Assembly: GCA_020439485.1 (NCBI GenBank)
Contig: JAGQSP010000036.1
Coordinates: 367 to 15,416 of the forward strand
Direction of reading: 5' to 3'
DNA: 15,050 nt
DNA from: Acidimicrobiales bacterium
GTDB taxonomy: Bacteria > Actinomycetota > Acidimicrobiia > Acidimicrobiales > Poriferisodalaceae
The translations under genes were made by a program, and so were the position numbers. Positions within the stretch are counted from its first letter, which is position 1; each line of letters opens with the position of its first letter. Of this stretch, positions 1 through 7,503 are shown one piece after another. Under the pieces are notes generated by a model, which worked only from the letters and a program-made list of their open reading frames with translations, did no database searches and was not told the origin of the DNA.

Positions 1-293
<293 letters not shown>

Positions 294-325
294 CGTCCCC
301 CTCGGGGGTCCGGAGAAGAGAATCG

Positions 326-727
326 ATGAACGTAGAACTCGTCTCGCCAGAGCAGGTGTTGTGGTCTGGTGAAGCAACCCAGGTGCTCACCCGAACCCTC
401 GATGGGGACATAGCCTTCCTGGACGGCCACGCTCCGTTCCTCGGTGCCTTGGCCATCGGTGTGGTCCAGATCTGGTCGACCGACAACCCAGAGCCGATCA
501 GGGCTGCCGTGCACGGTGGTTTCATCGAGGTCAGCAACAACACGGTGTCGGTTCTGTCCGACATCGCCGAACTCGCTGGTGACATCGACGTCGAGCGGGC
601 CCGTGCAGCGCGCGACGGAGCCAAGGCCATCCTTGCCATCGACGAACACGATTCGGTGGCCGCGGTTGCGCTCGAGCGTGCCGAAACACGACTGATTGCT
701 GCGGGCGAGATCGTCGACGCTCACTGA
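326..727 (+). CDS. atpC: F1Fo ATP synthase subunit epsilon
   Basis: The epsilon subunit of F1 couples gamma-subunit rotation to catalysis and restrains wasteful ATP hydrolysis; it sits at the foot of the central stalk on the cytoplasmic side. The protein has 133 residues, the usual length. It shows the N-terminal beta-sandwich (about 1-85, with VELVSPEQVLWSGEA and the DGDIAFLDGHAPFLGAL stretch), then a C-terminal helical hairpin (about 86-133) rich in Ala, Arg and Glu. The ATG at 326 follows a ggag Shine-Dalgarno at 312-315. It is the last atp gene here. A hairpin 7 nt after its stop (735-766) may end the operon. In many actinobacteria murA lies shortly downstream; here about 14 kb of other genes intervene. 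Confidence 0.96.
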   Translation: MNVELVSPEQVLWSGEATQVLTRTLDGDIAFLDGHAPFLGALAIGVVQIWSTDNPEPIRAAVHGGFIEVSNNTVSVLSDIAELAGDIDVERARAARDGAKAILAIDEHDSVAAVALERAETRLIAAGEIVDAH

Positions 728-734
728 CCGTTAC

Positions 735-766
735 ACCGGGATCATTTGGGGATTGATGATCTCGGT
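735..766 (+). terminator. Inverted repeat after atpC: possible terminator or operator
   Basis: Bases 735-745 (accgggatcat) pair with 756-766 (atgatctcggt) over 11 positions with one G-U wobble, around a 10-nt loop. The repeat starts 7 nt after the atpC stop, so it could end the atp transcript, although no T-run follows. Its right arm also covers the -35 box of a candidate promoter for the next operon, so a regulator-binding palindrome is equally possible. Confidence 0.45.
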
Positions 767-781
767 CAGGTGGGCTACGGT
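753..781 (+). promoter_or_regulatory. Candidate sigma-70-like promoter for the ligase-liv operon
   Basis: TTGATG at 753-758 and TACGGT at 776-781 are separated by 17 bp and resemble the -35 and -10 boxes. The -35 box overlaps the inverted repeat at 735-766, so a protein bound there would block RNA polymerase. Downstream, 803-809 (accgacg) and 813-819 (cgtcggt) form a 7-bp hairpin with a CCA loop in the presumed 5' leader. This is judged by eye only; GC-rich actinobacterial promoters are hard to call. Confidence 0.3.
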
Positions 782-852
782 ACGGCCCGCTCAAACAGTG
801 TGACCGACGCCACGTCGGTAACTGAAGCCACCGACCATCTACAGGGGGAAAT

Positions 853-2721
853 GTGACGCTCGTCGAAGAGCAGTCCGGACGCACCGGAACTGGCGCCCGC
901 ACGGTCGCATCGATGGCGAAAGGTTGGGCCACTCGCACACCCGAAGCGGTGGCCATGCGCGAAAAGGACTTCGGCATCTGGCGGGAGTACACCTGGGAGC
1001 GCACCTGGGACCTCATCGAGACCGCTGCCCACGGCCTGCTGGCCCTGGGTGTAGAGCCTGGCGATCGCGTGGCGATCCACTCCGAGGATCGTCCCGAGTG
1101 GGTCATCCTCGACCTGGCTACGGTGGCAGTGCGCGGAGTCACCGTCGGTCTGTATCCCACGAACCCCACCGCAGAGGTCGACTACCTGGTCGGCGACTGC
1201 ACGCCTTGCGTGTTCTTCGCCGAAGACCAGGAGCAGGCCGACAAGGTGCTCAGTGTCGATGCCGAGACCGCCTCGTGCATCCGCAAGATCATCTTCACCG
1301 AGCCGCGCGGTTTCGGCGACTACGACGACCCGCGCCTCGTGTTCTGGGACTCGTTCCTCGAGATGGGTCGCGAGCACAGGGCGGCCAACCCGGGCGCGGT
1401 CGACACCCGCATGGCCGAGGCCACCGACGACGACATCATGACGCTGGTCTACACGTCGGGCACCACCGGGCCTCCCAAGGGTGCGATGCTCACCAACAAG
1501 AACGCCGCGTTCGCAATCGAGAAGATCATCAACATCGAGGGCCGGATGCCCGATGGCACCCCGCCCAATCAAAAGGATCTGATCGTCACCTACCTGCCGC
1601 TGTGTCACGTGGCAGAGCGGGTGTTCTCGACCTGGACGATGGTCGGCAACGGCCCTTGCCTCAACTTCGCAGAGTCCATCGACACGGTGGCGCTGAACCT
1701 GCGCGAGGTGCAGCCCACGCTGTTCTTCGCCGTGCCCCGCATCTGGGAGCGCCTCCACGCTACGGCGCTCATCAAGGGTGCAGACGCCAGCCGCTTCAAG
1801 CGACTGTGGCTCAACTTCGGCAACGCCCTTGCCAAGAAGGTGGGCCGCACCAAGGTGCAAAACGGCGGCGAGCACACGTTTGGTAGCCGCATCCTGGCTG
1901 CCATCGGCTTCGTACTGGTGTTCCGCTCGATGCGCGAGCGAATCGGCCTCAGGTATGTGCGTCACGCCGGAACCGGCGCGGCACCAATCGCCCCAGAGGT
2001 GCTCGAGTTCTTCATGGGCATCGGCGTGCCTGTCTTCGAGCTCTACGGCATGACCGAGAACTCGGCCGTGGCCACCTGCAACTTCCCGGGTCGTCTCAAG
2101 CTGGGCACCGTCGGTGAGCCCTACCCCGGCACCGAGCTGCGCCTCGACCCCGAGACCGGCGAGATCCAGTGCAAACACGATGGTGTGTTCGCCGGTTACT
2201 GGAACAAGCCCGACAAGACGGCCGAGACCATGACCGACGACGGCTGGCTCATGACCGGAGATGTCGGCGAGTGGGTCGACGGTACCCACGTGCGCATCAT
2301 CGACCGCATCAAGCACATCATCATCACGTCGGGCGGCAAGAACATCTCGCCATCCGAGATCGAGAACAGCCTGAAGACCTCGCCCTACGTCAAGGAGGCG
2401 ATGGTCATCGGCGACGGGCGCAAGTACCTGTCTGCACTCATCGGAATAGAGCTCGAGACCGTGGGCAACTGGGCCCTGCGTCAGAGCATCCCCTACACGA
2501 CCTACCGCGACCTGTCCGAGAAGCCCGAGGTCATCGAGCTGATCCAAAAGGTCGTGGACGAGACGAACGAGAAGTTCGCCCGGGTCGAGAACGTACGCAA
2601 GTTCAAGCTCCTGCCCAAGGAGCTCGATCACGAAGACGGCGAGCTGACGGCGACCCAGAAGATAAAGCGCAGCTCGATGATGGAGATGTTCGGCGACCTC
2701 GTGGAGGAAATGTATAAATGA
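853..2721 (+). CDS. Long-chain acyl-CoA synthetase type AMP-dependent ligase
   Basis: Adenylate-forming enzyme that activates a carboxylic acid with ATP and then joins it to coenzyme A, in the cytoplasm or on the inner membrane face. The 622 residues fit the FACL (COG1022) group rather than the roughly 430-residue phenylacetate-CoA ligases. Visible motifs are the P-loop YTSGTTGPPKG at 200-210, YGMTE at 398-402, the hinge region GWLMTGD at 464-470, IIDRIKHIIITSGGKNISPSE at about 482-502, and the C-terminal lysine region TQKIKR at 601-606, where K603 is the likely catalytic lysine. The N-terminal MREKDFGIW (35-43) is a hallmark I associate with ligases beside liv-type transporters. The start is GTG at 853, with gggg at 844-847; the ATG at 851 is followed at once by a stop. 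The end overlaps livH as ATGA (2718-2721). The acid substrate is unknown. Confidence 0.93.
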   Translation: MTLVEEQSGRTGTGARTVASMAKGWATRTPEAVAMREKDFGIWREYTWERTWDLIETAAHGLLALGVEPGDRVAIHSEDRPEWVILDLATVAVRGVTVGLYPTNPTAEVDYLVGDCTPCVFFAEDQEQADKVLSVDAETASCIRKIIFTEPRGFGDYDDPRLVFWDSFLEMGREHRAANPGAVDTRMAEATDDDIMTLVYTSGTTGPPKGAMLTNKNAAFAIEKIINIEGRMPDGTPPNQKDLIVTYLPLCHVAERVFSTWTMVGNGPCLNFAESIDTVALNLREVQPTLFFAVPRIWERLHATALIKGADASRFKRLWLNFGNALAKKVGRTKVQNGGEHTFGSRILAAIGFVLVFRSMRERIGLRYVRHAGTGAAPIAPEVLEFFMGIGVPVFELYGMTENSAVATCNFPGRLKLGTVGEPYPGTELRLDPETGEIQCKHDGVFAGYWNKPDKTAETMTDDGWLMTGDVGEWVDGTHVRIIDRIKHIIITSGGKNISPSEIENSLKTSPYVKEAMVIGDGRKYLSALIGIELETVGNWALRQSIPYTTYRDLSEKPEVIELIQKVVDETNEKFARVENVRKFKLLPKELDHEDGELTATQKIKRSSMMEMFGDLVEEMYK

Positions 2722-3722
2722 GCACCCTCGGCATGCTCGCCCAGGCGGGCACCGGGGCCACGTTCCTACAGACGCTGGTCAAGGCGGTCGCCCTCGGCTG
2801 CGTCTACATGATCATGGGACTTGGCTTCGTCATCATCTTCAAGGGCACGCAGGTGCTCAACTTCGCCGCCGGCGCCCTATCGATGACCGGTGCGATGGTG
2901 CTCACCATCCTGGTCGCAGATGGCGGCCTGCCGTTCTTGCCGCTGTCGAATCCGCTGGCACCTGACGAGGGTGTCACCCCCGGCATTCCGCAATGGCTGC
3001 TGAACGTCGGCTTGGCCCTGCTCATCGCTGCGCTGATCGGCCTGGTGGTCGAACGCATCGCCATCAGGCCCATGGTCGGACAACCCCTATTCGCCATGGC
3101 GGTCATCACCCTGGGCGTCGAGCTGGCCATCAGGCCATTCAACCTCGACGCCACCGCCCTGACCGGCCGCTCGTTGAACGTGCCGTGGGGTGCAGAATCG
3201 TGGGAGGTAGCGGGCGCAATCGTGCCGAAGTCCTACGTCGCAGCGATGATCTTCGCGGCGGTTGCCGGCGTGGCTGTGGTGCTGTTCTACCGGTCGCGTC
3301 TCGGCGTGGCGATGAGGGCCGTTGCGTTCGACCAAGAGGCCGCCATGGCCCAGGGCATCGACGTGGGGCGCGTATTTGCCATCGCATGGGCGCTCGGTGT
3401 GGCCTTGGCCGCCTTGGGCGGCATCGTCTACGGCATGGCACCGTTCCCGCCAGGTGGCAGCGTCAGCCAGGAGGTTCACCCCATCCTGGCGTTCCGAGTG
3501 TTGCCCGTGATCGTGTTGGGCGGCCTCGACTCGGTCATCGGCGCCGTCTATGGCGGCTTGATGATCGCTGCGGCCGAGGTGTTCGCCGGCCAGTACCTGG
3601 CCGACTACGGAAGCACCCTTGGCCCCGGTTACTCGACCATCGTGCCCTACATCGTCATGATGATCGTCCTGATCGTCAGGCCATTCGGCCTGTTCGGAAC
3701 GCCTGAGATTCGGAGGGTCTGA
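2718..3722 (+). CDS. livH: Branched-chain amino-acid-type ABC transporter permease LivH
   Basis: Inner-membrane permease of the HAAT family; it pairs with LivM to form the channel driven by LivF and LivG. The protein has 334 residues, mostly hydrophobic. The first membrane segment (about 16-40) leads into GFVIIFKGTQVLNFAAGAL, the usual LivH opening. Near residues 193-235, RSRLGVAMRAVAFDQEAAMAQGI is the cytoplasmic coupling loop that docks on the ATPase. The C-terminus ends in the common IVRPFGLFGTPEIRRV type of tail. The ATG overlaps the ligase stop codon as ATGA, and ggagg at 2703-2707 lies inside the ligase gene, so the two are probably translated together. livM follows after 4 nt. The liv name gives family only; the imported substrate need not be an amino acid. 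Confidence 0.94.
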   Translation: MSTLGMLAQAGTGATFLQTLVKAVALGCVYMIMGLGFVIIFKGTQVLNFAAGALSMTGAMVLTILVADGGLPFLPLSNPLAPDEGVTPGIPQWLLNVGLALLIAALIGLVVERIAIRPMVGQPLFAMAVITLGVELAIRPFNLDATALTGRSLNVPWGAESWEVAGAIVPKSYVAAMIFAAVAGVAVVLFYRSRLGVAMRAVAFDQEAAMAQGIDVGRVFAIAWALGVALAALGGIVYGMAPFPPGGSVSQEVHPILAFRVLPVIVLGGLDSVIGAVYGGLMIAAAEVFAGQYLADYGSTLGPGYSTIVPYIVMMIVLIVRPFGLFGTPEIRRV

Positions 3723-3726
3723 TCCA

Positions 3727-5028
3727 ATGCTGAGACGACCACTCCTTCGTACGACCTACGAGCAGGACGCTGCGATCTTCCCAACCTGGTTCCAGCGGGG
3801 GGCTGTCAGCTTTTTGGCTGTCGGCTGTGTTCTGGCCACGCTCGGCTTCGCATTCTTCGACAACGTGCCCGCCTTCTTCCTGGGCAACCGCTGGATCGAC
3901 CCCATCAGCAACATGATGCCCCTGGCCATTGCCGCCCTGGGCTTCAACATCCTCGTGGGTGTCGCCGGCCAGGTGTCGCTTGGGCACGCCTTCTTCATGG
4001 GCACGGGCGCCTACACGGCGGTGGCCTTGGGCGGCGACGGCGACGGCATCAAGGCATGCGTGCCTTGGCACGACGAGCTCGGCCTGCTCGAAAAGGCAGG
4101 CCAGTGTGGCCTCAACCTGCCCATCTGGATCTGGCTGCCGGCGGCAGGTATCGGGGCGGCCTTGGTCGGCCTCATCGTTGCCCCCGCCGCGGTCAAGGTG
4201 CGAGGCCTATACCTGGCCATCGCCACTGTCGGCCTGGTGTTCATCGGCCTGCACCTGGGGCGCATGTTCCCCGAGTACGCAGGCGACTTCGAGTCTGGCC
4301 GCAAGTGGCCCACCCTCGACTTCAAGCTGTGGAAGGAAGAAGACCCGCTCATCGCCTTCACCGACGACGGCAAGTGGTTTGGCCTGATACACCTCAGCGA
4401 AGAGCAAAAACAGCTGTTCTTGCTGATGGGGTTGCTGGTGTTCTTCGCCCTGCTGTCCAAGAACCTGATCCGCTCGCGAACGGGCCGGGCGCTGCAGGCC
4501 ATCCGAGACCGTGACATCGCTGCCGAGGTCATGGGCGTCCCCGAGTTCAAGTACAAGCGAATCGCCTTCGCCATCAGCTCGGCATACGCCGGCATCGGCG
4601 GAGCGCTGTGGGCGTCGTACAACGGACGCTCGTCGCCAGTCGACTACTCGTTGTTCTTGTCGGTCGACTTCATCGCAATTCTGCTGATCGGTGGTGCCGG
4701 CACGATGGCGGGCACCCTGCTGGGAACCGTGTTCGTAGAGCTGATCCCCGACATCGTCGAGACCTTCACCGAGTGGCTCATCGACCAGCTCGACGGAAGC
4801 GGGCCGGCAAGCTGGATCGCCAACCTGCTGTTGACCTCGGGAAGCGGAGATTTCGGTGCTATCGCCACAGGTGCCGCTGCACCCGGTTGGCCGATGAGCG
4901 TGTTCTGGTGGAACTTCGTCATCTACGGCGTCTTGATAATCGTGTTCATGATCTTCGAACCGCTAGGCCTCTATGGCATTTGGCTGAAGGTTCGCAACTA
5001 CTGGAAGACCTGGCCATTCAGCTACTGA
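3727..5028 (+). CDS. livM: Branched-chain amino-acid-type ABC transporter permease LivM
   Basis: Second permease subunit of the importer. The family core is clear: NILVGVAGQVSLGHAFFMGTG in the N-terminal half, and the coupling loop SRTGRALQAIRDRDIAAEVMGV followed by KYKRIAFAISSAYAGIGGALW in the second half. At 433 residues it is about the size of E. coli LivM. It carries long hydrophilic loops: one around 102-130 with cysteines C111 and C127, one around 185-225 (KWPTLDF...GKWFGLIHLSEEQK), and a C-terminal one rich in Gly and Ser before the last membrane segment. If these loops face outward they could contact the binding protein, and the cysteines could form a disulfide. The ATG at 3727 has ggaggg at 3712-3717. 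A hairpin (5074-5095) separates it from livK. Confidence 0.94.
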   Translation: MLRRPLLRTTYEQDAAIFPTWFQRGAVSFLAVGCVLATLGFAFFDNVPAFFLGNRWIDPISNMMPLAIAALGFNILVGVAGQVSLGHAFFMGTGAYTAVALGGDGDGIKACVPWHDELGLLEKAGQCGLNLPIWIWLPAAGIGAALVGLIVAPAAVKVRGLYLAIATVGLVFIGLHLGRMFPEYAGDFESGRKWPTLDFKLWKEEDPLIAFTDDGKWFGLIHLSEEQKQLFLLMGLLVFFALLSKNLIRSRTGRALQAIRDRDIAAEVMGVPEFKYKRIAFAISSAYAGIGGALWASYNGRSSPVDYSLFLSVDFIAILLIGGAGTMAGTLLGTVFVELIPDIVETFTEWLIDQLDGSGPASWIANLLLTSGSGDFGAIATGAAAPGWPMSVFWWNFVIYGVLIIVFMIFEPLGLYGIWLKVRNYWKTWPFSY

Positions 5029-5073
5029 CGACCAGCAGACCGGACACCGGCTGTAAGGTCGCGTACAGATCGA

Positions 5074-5095
5074 CTCGGGCCTAGCCAGGCCCGAG
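5074..5095 (+). terminator. Perfect 9-bp hairpin between livM and livK
   Basis: CTCGGGCCT (5074-5082) pairs perfectly with AGGCCCGAG (5087-5095) around the loop AGCC. No T-run follows. It lies 45 nt after the livM stop and 62 nt before the livK start. It could be a partial terminator, or an mRNA-stabilising stem at the 5' end of a processed livK message. The rest of the 129-nt gap holds only a weak TAAGGT (5054-5059) resembling a -10 box and the livK ribosome site at 5146-5152. Confidence 0.5.
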
Positions 5096-5157
5096 ACAAC
5101 AAGCGTGCTGGCGCCATCCTGGTGCCGCCACGACCACCACACCTCAGGAGGGTACAA

Positions 5158-6606
5158 ATGCGAAGAATGCGATGGCTGCTTGCCATGTTGCTCGCGTTCT
5201 CGATGATCGCCGCAGCTTGCGGTGACAGCGATGACAGCAGCGATGACGGCGGCACCGATACAACAGCCGATGGTGGCTCGTCCGACGACGGCGGCTCCAG
5301 CGACGACGGCGGCTCCAGCGACGACGGCGGCTCGTCCGACGATGGCGGCGACGCCATGGAGGTAGTCACCGGCGATGGCGTCGATGGCAACGTCATCCGC
5401 GTCGGCCTCAACGCCGACCTCTCGGGCCCCTTCGCCGCTCTCGTCTCCGAGATCGTCGAAGGCCAGGAGGTCTACTGGGAGGTCTTCAACGAGAACGGCG
5501 GTTACAAGGGCTTCACCGTCGAGACCGTTGTGATCGACTCGGGCTACGCCACCGACAAGGGCATCCAGAACTACGAGGAGATGGCTCAGGAAGGCGCCGA
5601 CGGCGTCTTGATGATCACCGAGAACACCGGTTCTCCGATCACCGCTGCCGTTGCCGAGCAGGCAATCGAGGACAACCTCCTGCTGATTCCGCTCAGCTGG
5701 GCGTCGCTGTGGCCAGATCCCGAGATCGGCGCTGCCGTTCTCGAGAAGCAGGCCACCTACTGCATCGAGTCGATCAACGGCGTCGAGTGGCTGAAGGACA
5801 AGGTCGAGAGCGAAGGCAAGGAGGCCAAGCTGGCCATCCTCAGCCGTCCGGGTGAGTACGGCGAAGACGGCGCTGCCGGCGCTGCCATCGCCGCTGCCGA
5901 ACTGGGCATCGAGATCGTGTACGACGGCACCGGCCAGGTAGCCGGCGACGACCGCACCGGCGTTGTGGCCAGCCTTGTGGGCTCGGGCGCCACCATGGTG
6001 TGGACGACCATCACCCCAGGCGAGCTGCTCGACATCTTCGGCCAGGCCGTCAGCCAGGGCTTCGACGCCTACTGGTCCGGCAACAGCCCGACGTTCAGCT
6101 ACCCCGTGCACCTCACCAGCGACTTCGCCGAAGAGTTCGACCAGTACTACTACCAGTCGTTCTACCAGGCACCTTGGGCCGCTGATGTTCCGGGCATGGA
6201 GACCCTGATGGCCGAGATGATCGCTCGTCGTCCCGACCTGAACATCTCCGACGTGTACACCACCGGTTGGATCGAGGGCATGATGGCCGAAACGCTCATC
6301 CGTGCCGCGATCGACGAAGGTGAACTCACCAGGGAGAAGCTGGTCGAGCTGGCCAACTCGGGCCTCACCGTCGACTTCCAGGGTCTGTCGGCCAACCAGT
6401 CGTGGCCGCCGGACTACAACGAAGCCGTCGTTCGCTCGACCTGGATCTATGACGTCGACCTGACCCAGTTCAACGTCATCCCGATGAACCAGGTCACCGC
6501 CGATAATCCGGGTGGCACCGGCATCGTTCCGCTCGAGATCGACTACATGGGATCCGTTGCAGGCAGCTATGTCTTCGACGGCCCCTGCATCGAGCCGGCC
6601 TCGTAG
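5158..6606 (+). CDS. livK: HAAT-family substrate-binding lipoprotein (LivK-like)
   Basis: Extracytoplasmic receptor that captures the solute for LivHMFG, anchored to the outer face of the membrane by lipid. The start is ATG 5158, with aggaggg at 5146-5152; an in-frame ATG 12 codons upstream lacks such a site and would spoil the signal. Residues 1-20 are a lipoprotein signal (charged MRRMRW, then a hydrophobic core), and the lipobox AAAC places the modified cysteine at C21. Residues 22-77 are a flexible Asp/Ser/Gly linker containing four GGSSDD units (39-62). The periplasmic-binding fold (Peripla_BP_6) begins near 78 with NVIRVGLNADLSGPFAA and runs to 482. Two further cysteines (in TYCIES and the C-terminal GPCIEP) may pair. 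Tyrosine and tryptophan are frequent in the C-terminal lobe (DQYYYQSFYQAPW). The ligand is unknown. Confidence 0.93.
   Translation: MRRMRWLLAMLLAFSMIAAACGDSDDSSDDGGTDTTADGGSSDDGGSSDDGGSSDDGGSSDDGGDAMEVVTGDGVDGNVIRVGLNADLSGPFAALVSEIVEGQEVYWEVFNENGGYKGFTVETVVIDSGYATDKGIQNYEEMAQEGADGVLMITENTGSPITAAVAEQAIEDNLLLIPLSWASLWPDPEIGAAVLEKQATYCIESINGVEWLKDKVESEGKEAKLAILSRPGEYGEDGAAGAAIAAAELGIEIVYDGTGQVAGDDRTGVVASLVGSGATMVWTTITPGELLDIFGQAVSQGFDAYWSGNSPTFSYPVHLTSDFAEEFDQYYYQSFYQAPWAADVPGMETLMAEMIARRPDLNISDVYTTGWIEGMMAETLIRAAIDEGELTREKLVELANSGLTVDFQGLSANQSWPPDYNEAVVRSTWIYDVDLTQFNVIPMNQVTADNPGGTGIVPLEIDYMGSVAGSYVFDGPCIEPAS
5272..5343 (+). repeat. Four in-frame 18-bp tandem repeats in livK
   Basis: Units at 5272-5289, 5290-5307, 5308-5325 and 5326-5343 each encode GGSSDD. 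Units 2 and 3 are identical in DNA. Units 1 and 4 differ from them only at synonymous sites, mainly the serine codons (tcg tcc instead of tcc agc). The array forms part of the lipoprotein's membrane-proximal linker, so a change in copy number would alter linker length without a frameshift. Confidence 0.95.
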
Positions 6607-6617
6607 CACCAACTAGC

Positions 6618-6659
6618 CGATAGTCGGGCCGGGGCGTTCGTTCGCCCCGGCCCCTATCG
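6618..6659 (+). terminator. Strong stem-loop terminator after livK
   Basis: GGGCCGGGGCG (6626-6636) pairs perfectly with CGCCCCGGCCC (6643-6653) around the loop TTCGTT. An outer 6-bp helix, cgatag (6618-6623) with ctatcg (6654-6659), extends it across a 2-nt bulge, giving 17 pairs. It starts 12 nt after the livK stop. No T-run follows, which is common for GC-rich actinobacterial terminators. It is the strongest hairpin I found in the window and separates livK from livF. Confidence 0.75.
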
Positions 6660-6700
6660 CACCGCCTGTCCGTTCAAGCACCGAAAGCACTCTCACCAAA

Positions 6701-7489
6701 ATGCTCCAACTGGCAAACCTCGAGGTCGTCTACAACGAGGTCATTCTCGTTCTGCGCGGCCTGTCGATCGAGGTGCCCGACGGTCATGTCGTGGCGCTTC
6801 TCGGTTCAAACGGTGCAGGCAAGACCACCACCGCTCGGGCCATTACCGGGCTTCTAGACGTCCACGAGGGCAAGGCCACGAAGGGCCATGTCACCTGGAA
6901 CGGGGTCGACATAACCCACTCGAACCCCGCCGCCATCGTCAAGGCCGGTATCTCCCAGGTCATGGAAGGCCGCCGCATCTTCGGCGAGCTGACCGTCGAC
7001 GAGAACCTCGCAACCGGGGCCTATACCAACCGTGCCAACGAGTCGGCCAACTACGAGCGGGTAATGGAACTGTTCCCCCGCCTCAAAGAGCGTCACACTC
7101 AGGTGGCCGGTTACCTGTCGGGCGGCGAGCAGCAGATGTTGGCCATCGGTCGTGCTCTCATGGCCGAACCCAAGCTGCTGATCCTCGACGAGCCCTCCCT
7201 GGGCCTTGCGCCGCTGTTGGTCGAACAGGTCCGCGACGTCATCGTCGAAATCAACAAGCAGGGCACCAGCGTCCTGCTGATCGAACAAAACGCAATCATG
7301 GCCCTCTCCATCGCCAACTACGGCTACATCATGGAGAACGGCAAGGTCGTCATGGACGGCGACGCCAAGAAGCTCCTGGCCGACGAAGATGTCCAGGAGT
7401 TCTACCTCGGCCTTCACGGTGATGAGGGCGAGAAGAAATCCTTCAGGGACGTCAAGCATTACAAGCGCCGCAAGCGCTGGGCTTCGTGA
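6701..7489 (+). CDS. livF: Branched-chain amino-acid-type ABC transporter ATPase LivF
   Basis: One of the two ATP-hydrolysing subunits that power the importer from the cytoplasmic side. The 262-residue protein has Walker A GSNGAGKTT at 35-43, the ABC signature LSGGEQQ at 139-145 and Walker B ending in D163-E164 (LLILDEPSLGL). SQVMEGRRIFGELTVDENL is typical of LivF. The C-terminus carries a basic tail (SFRDVKHYKRRKRW) after the usual end YLGL; I associate this with LivF proteins of ligase-linked transporters. The ATG at 6701 is the only start I see in this frame back to the hairpin, but it has no recognisable Shine-Dalgarno (upstream is gcactctcaccaaa). Translation may therefore depend on a leaderless transcript or an internal processing site. 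It lies 41 nt beyond the large hairpin and runs into livG. Confidence 0.94.
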   Translation: MLQLANLEVVYNEVILVLRGLSIEVPDGHVVALLGSNGAGKTTTARAITGLLDVHEGKATKGHVTWNGVDITHSNPAAIVKAGISQVMEGRRIFGELTVDENLATGAYTNRANESANYERVMELFPRLKERHTQVAGYLSGGEQQMLAIGRALMAEPKLLILDEPSLGLAPLLVEQVRDVIVEINKQGTSVLLIEQNAIMALSIANYGYIMENGKVVMDGDAKKLLADEDVQEFYLGLHGDEGEKKSFRDVKHYKRRKRWAS

Positions 7490-7503
7490 GCACCGGAGAA
7501 TCC

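Noticed and set aside
297..308. C5/G5 inverted repeat between atpD and atpC.
   Set aside because: It allows only a 4-bp stem with a 4-nt loop just before the atpC ribosome site. It is too small to call a terminator inside a conserved operon.
775..2631. A 618-codon open frame on the minus strand opposite the ligase gene.
   Set aside because: It mirrors a GC-rich gene whose third-position G/C suppresses stops. The plus strand has all ligase motifs and a ribosome site; the minus translation is a low-complexity His/Val/Asp-rich sequence with no family resemblance.
5272..5343. Short tandem repeats considered as a CRISPR-like or regulatory array.
   Set aside because: There are no spacers, the unit is 18 bp in frame, and it encodes a lipoprotein linker; it is coding repeat sequence.
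4963..6612. A 549-codon open frame on the minus strand opposite livK.
   Set aside because: It is a codon-bias shadow of livK. Its C-terminal part is repetitive Ala/Val/Gly from the linker repeats read backwards, and it crosses the livM-livK gap.
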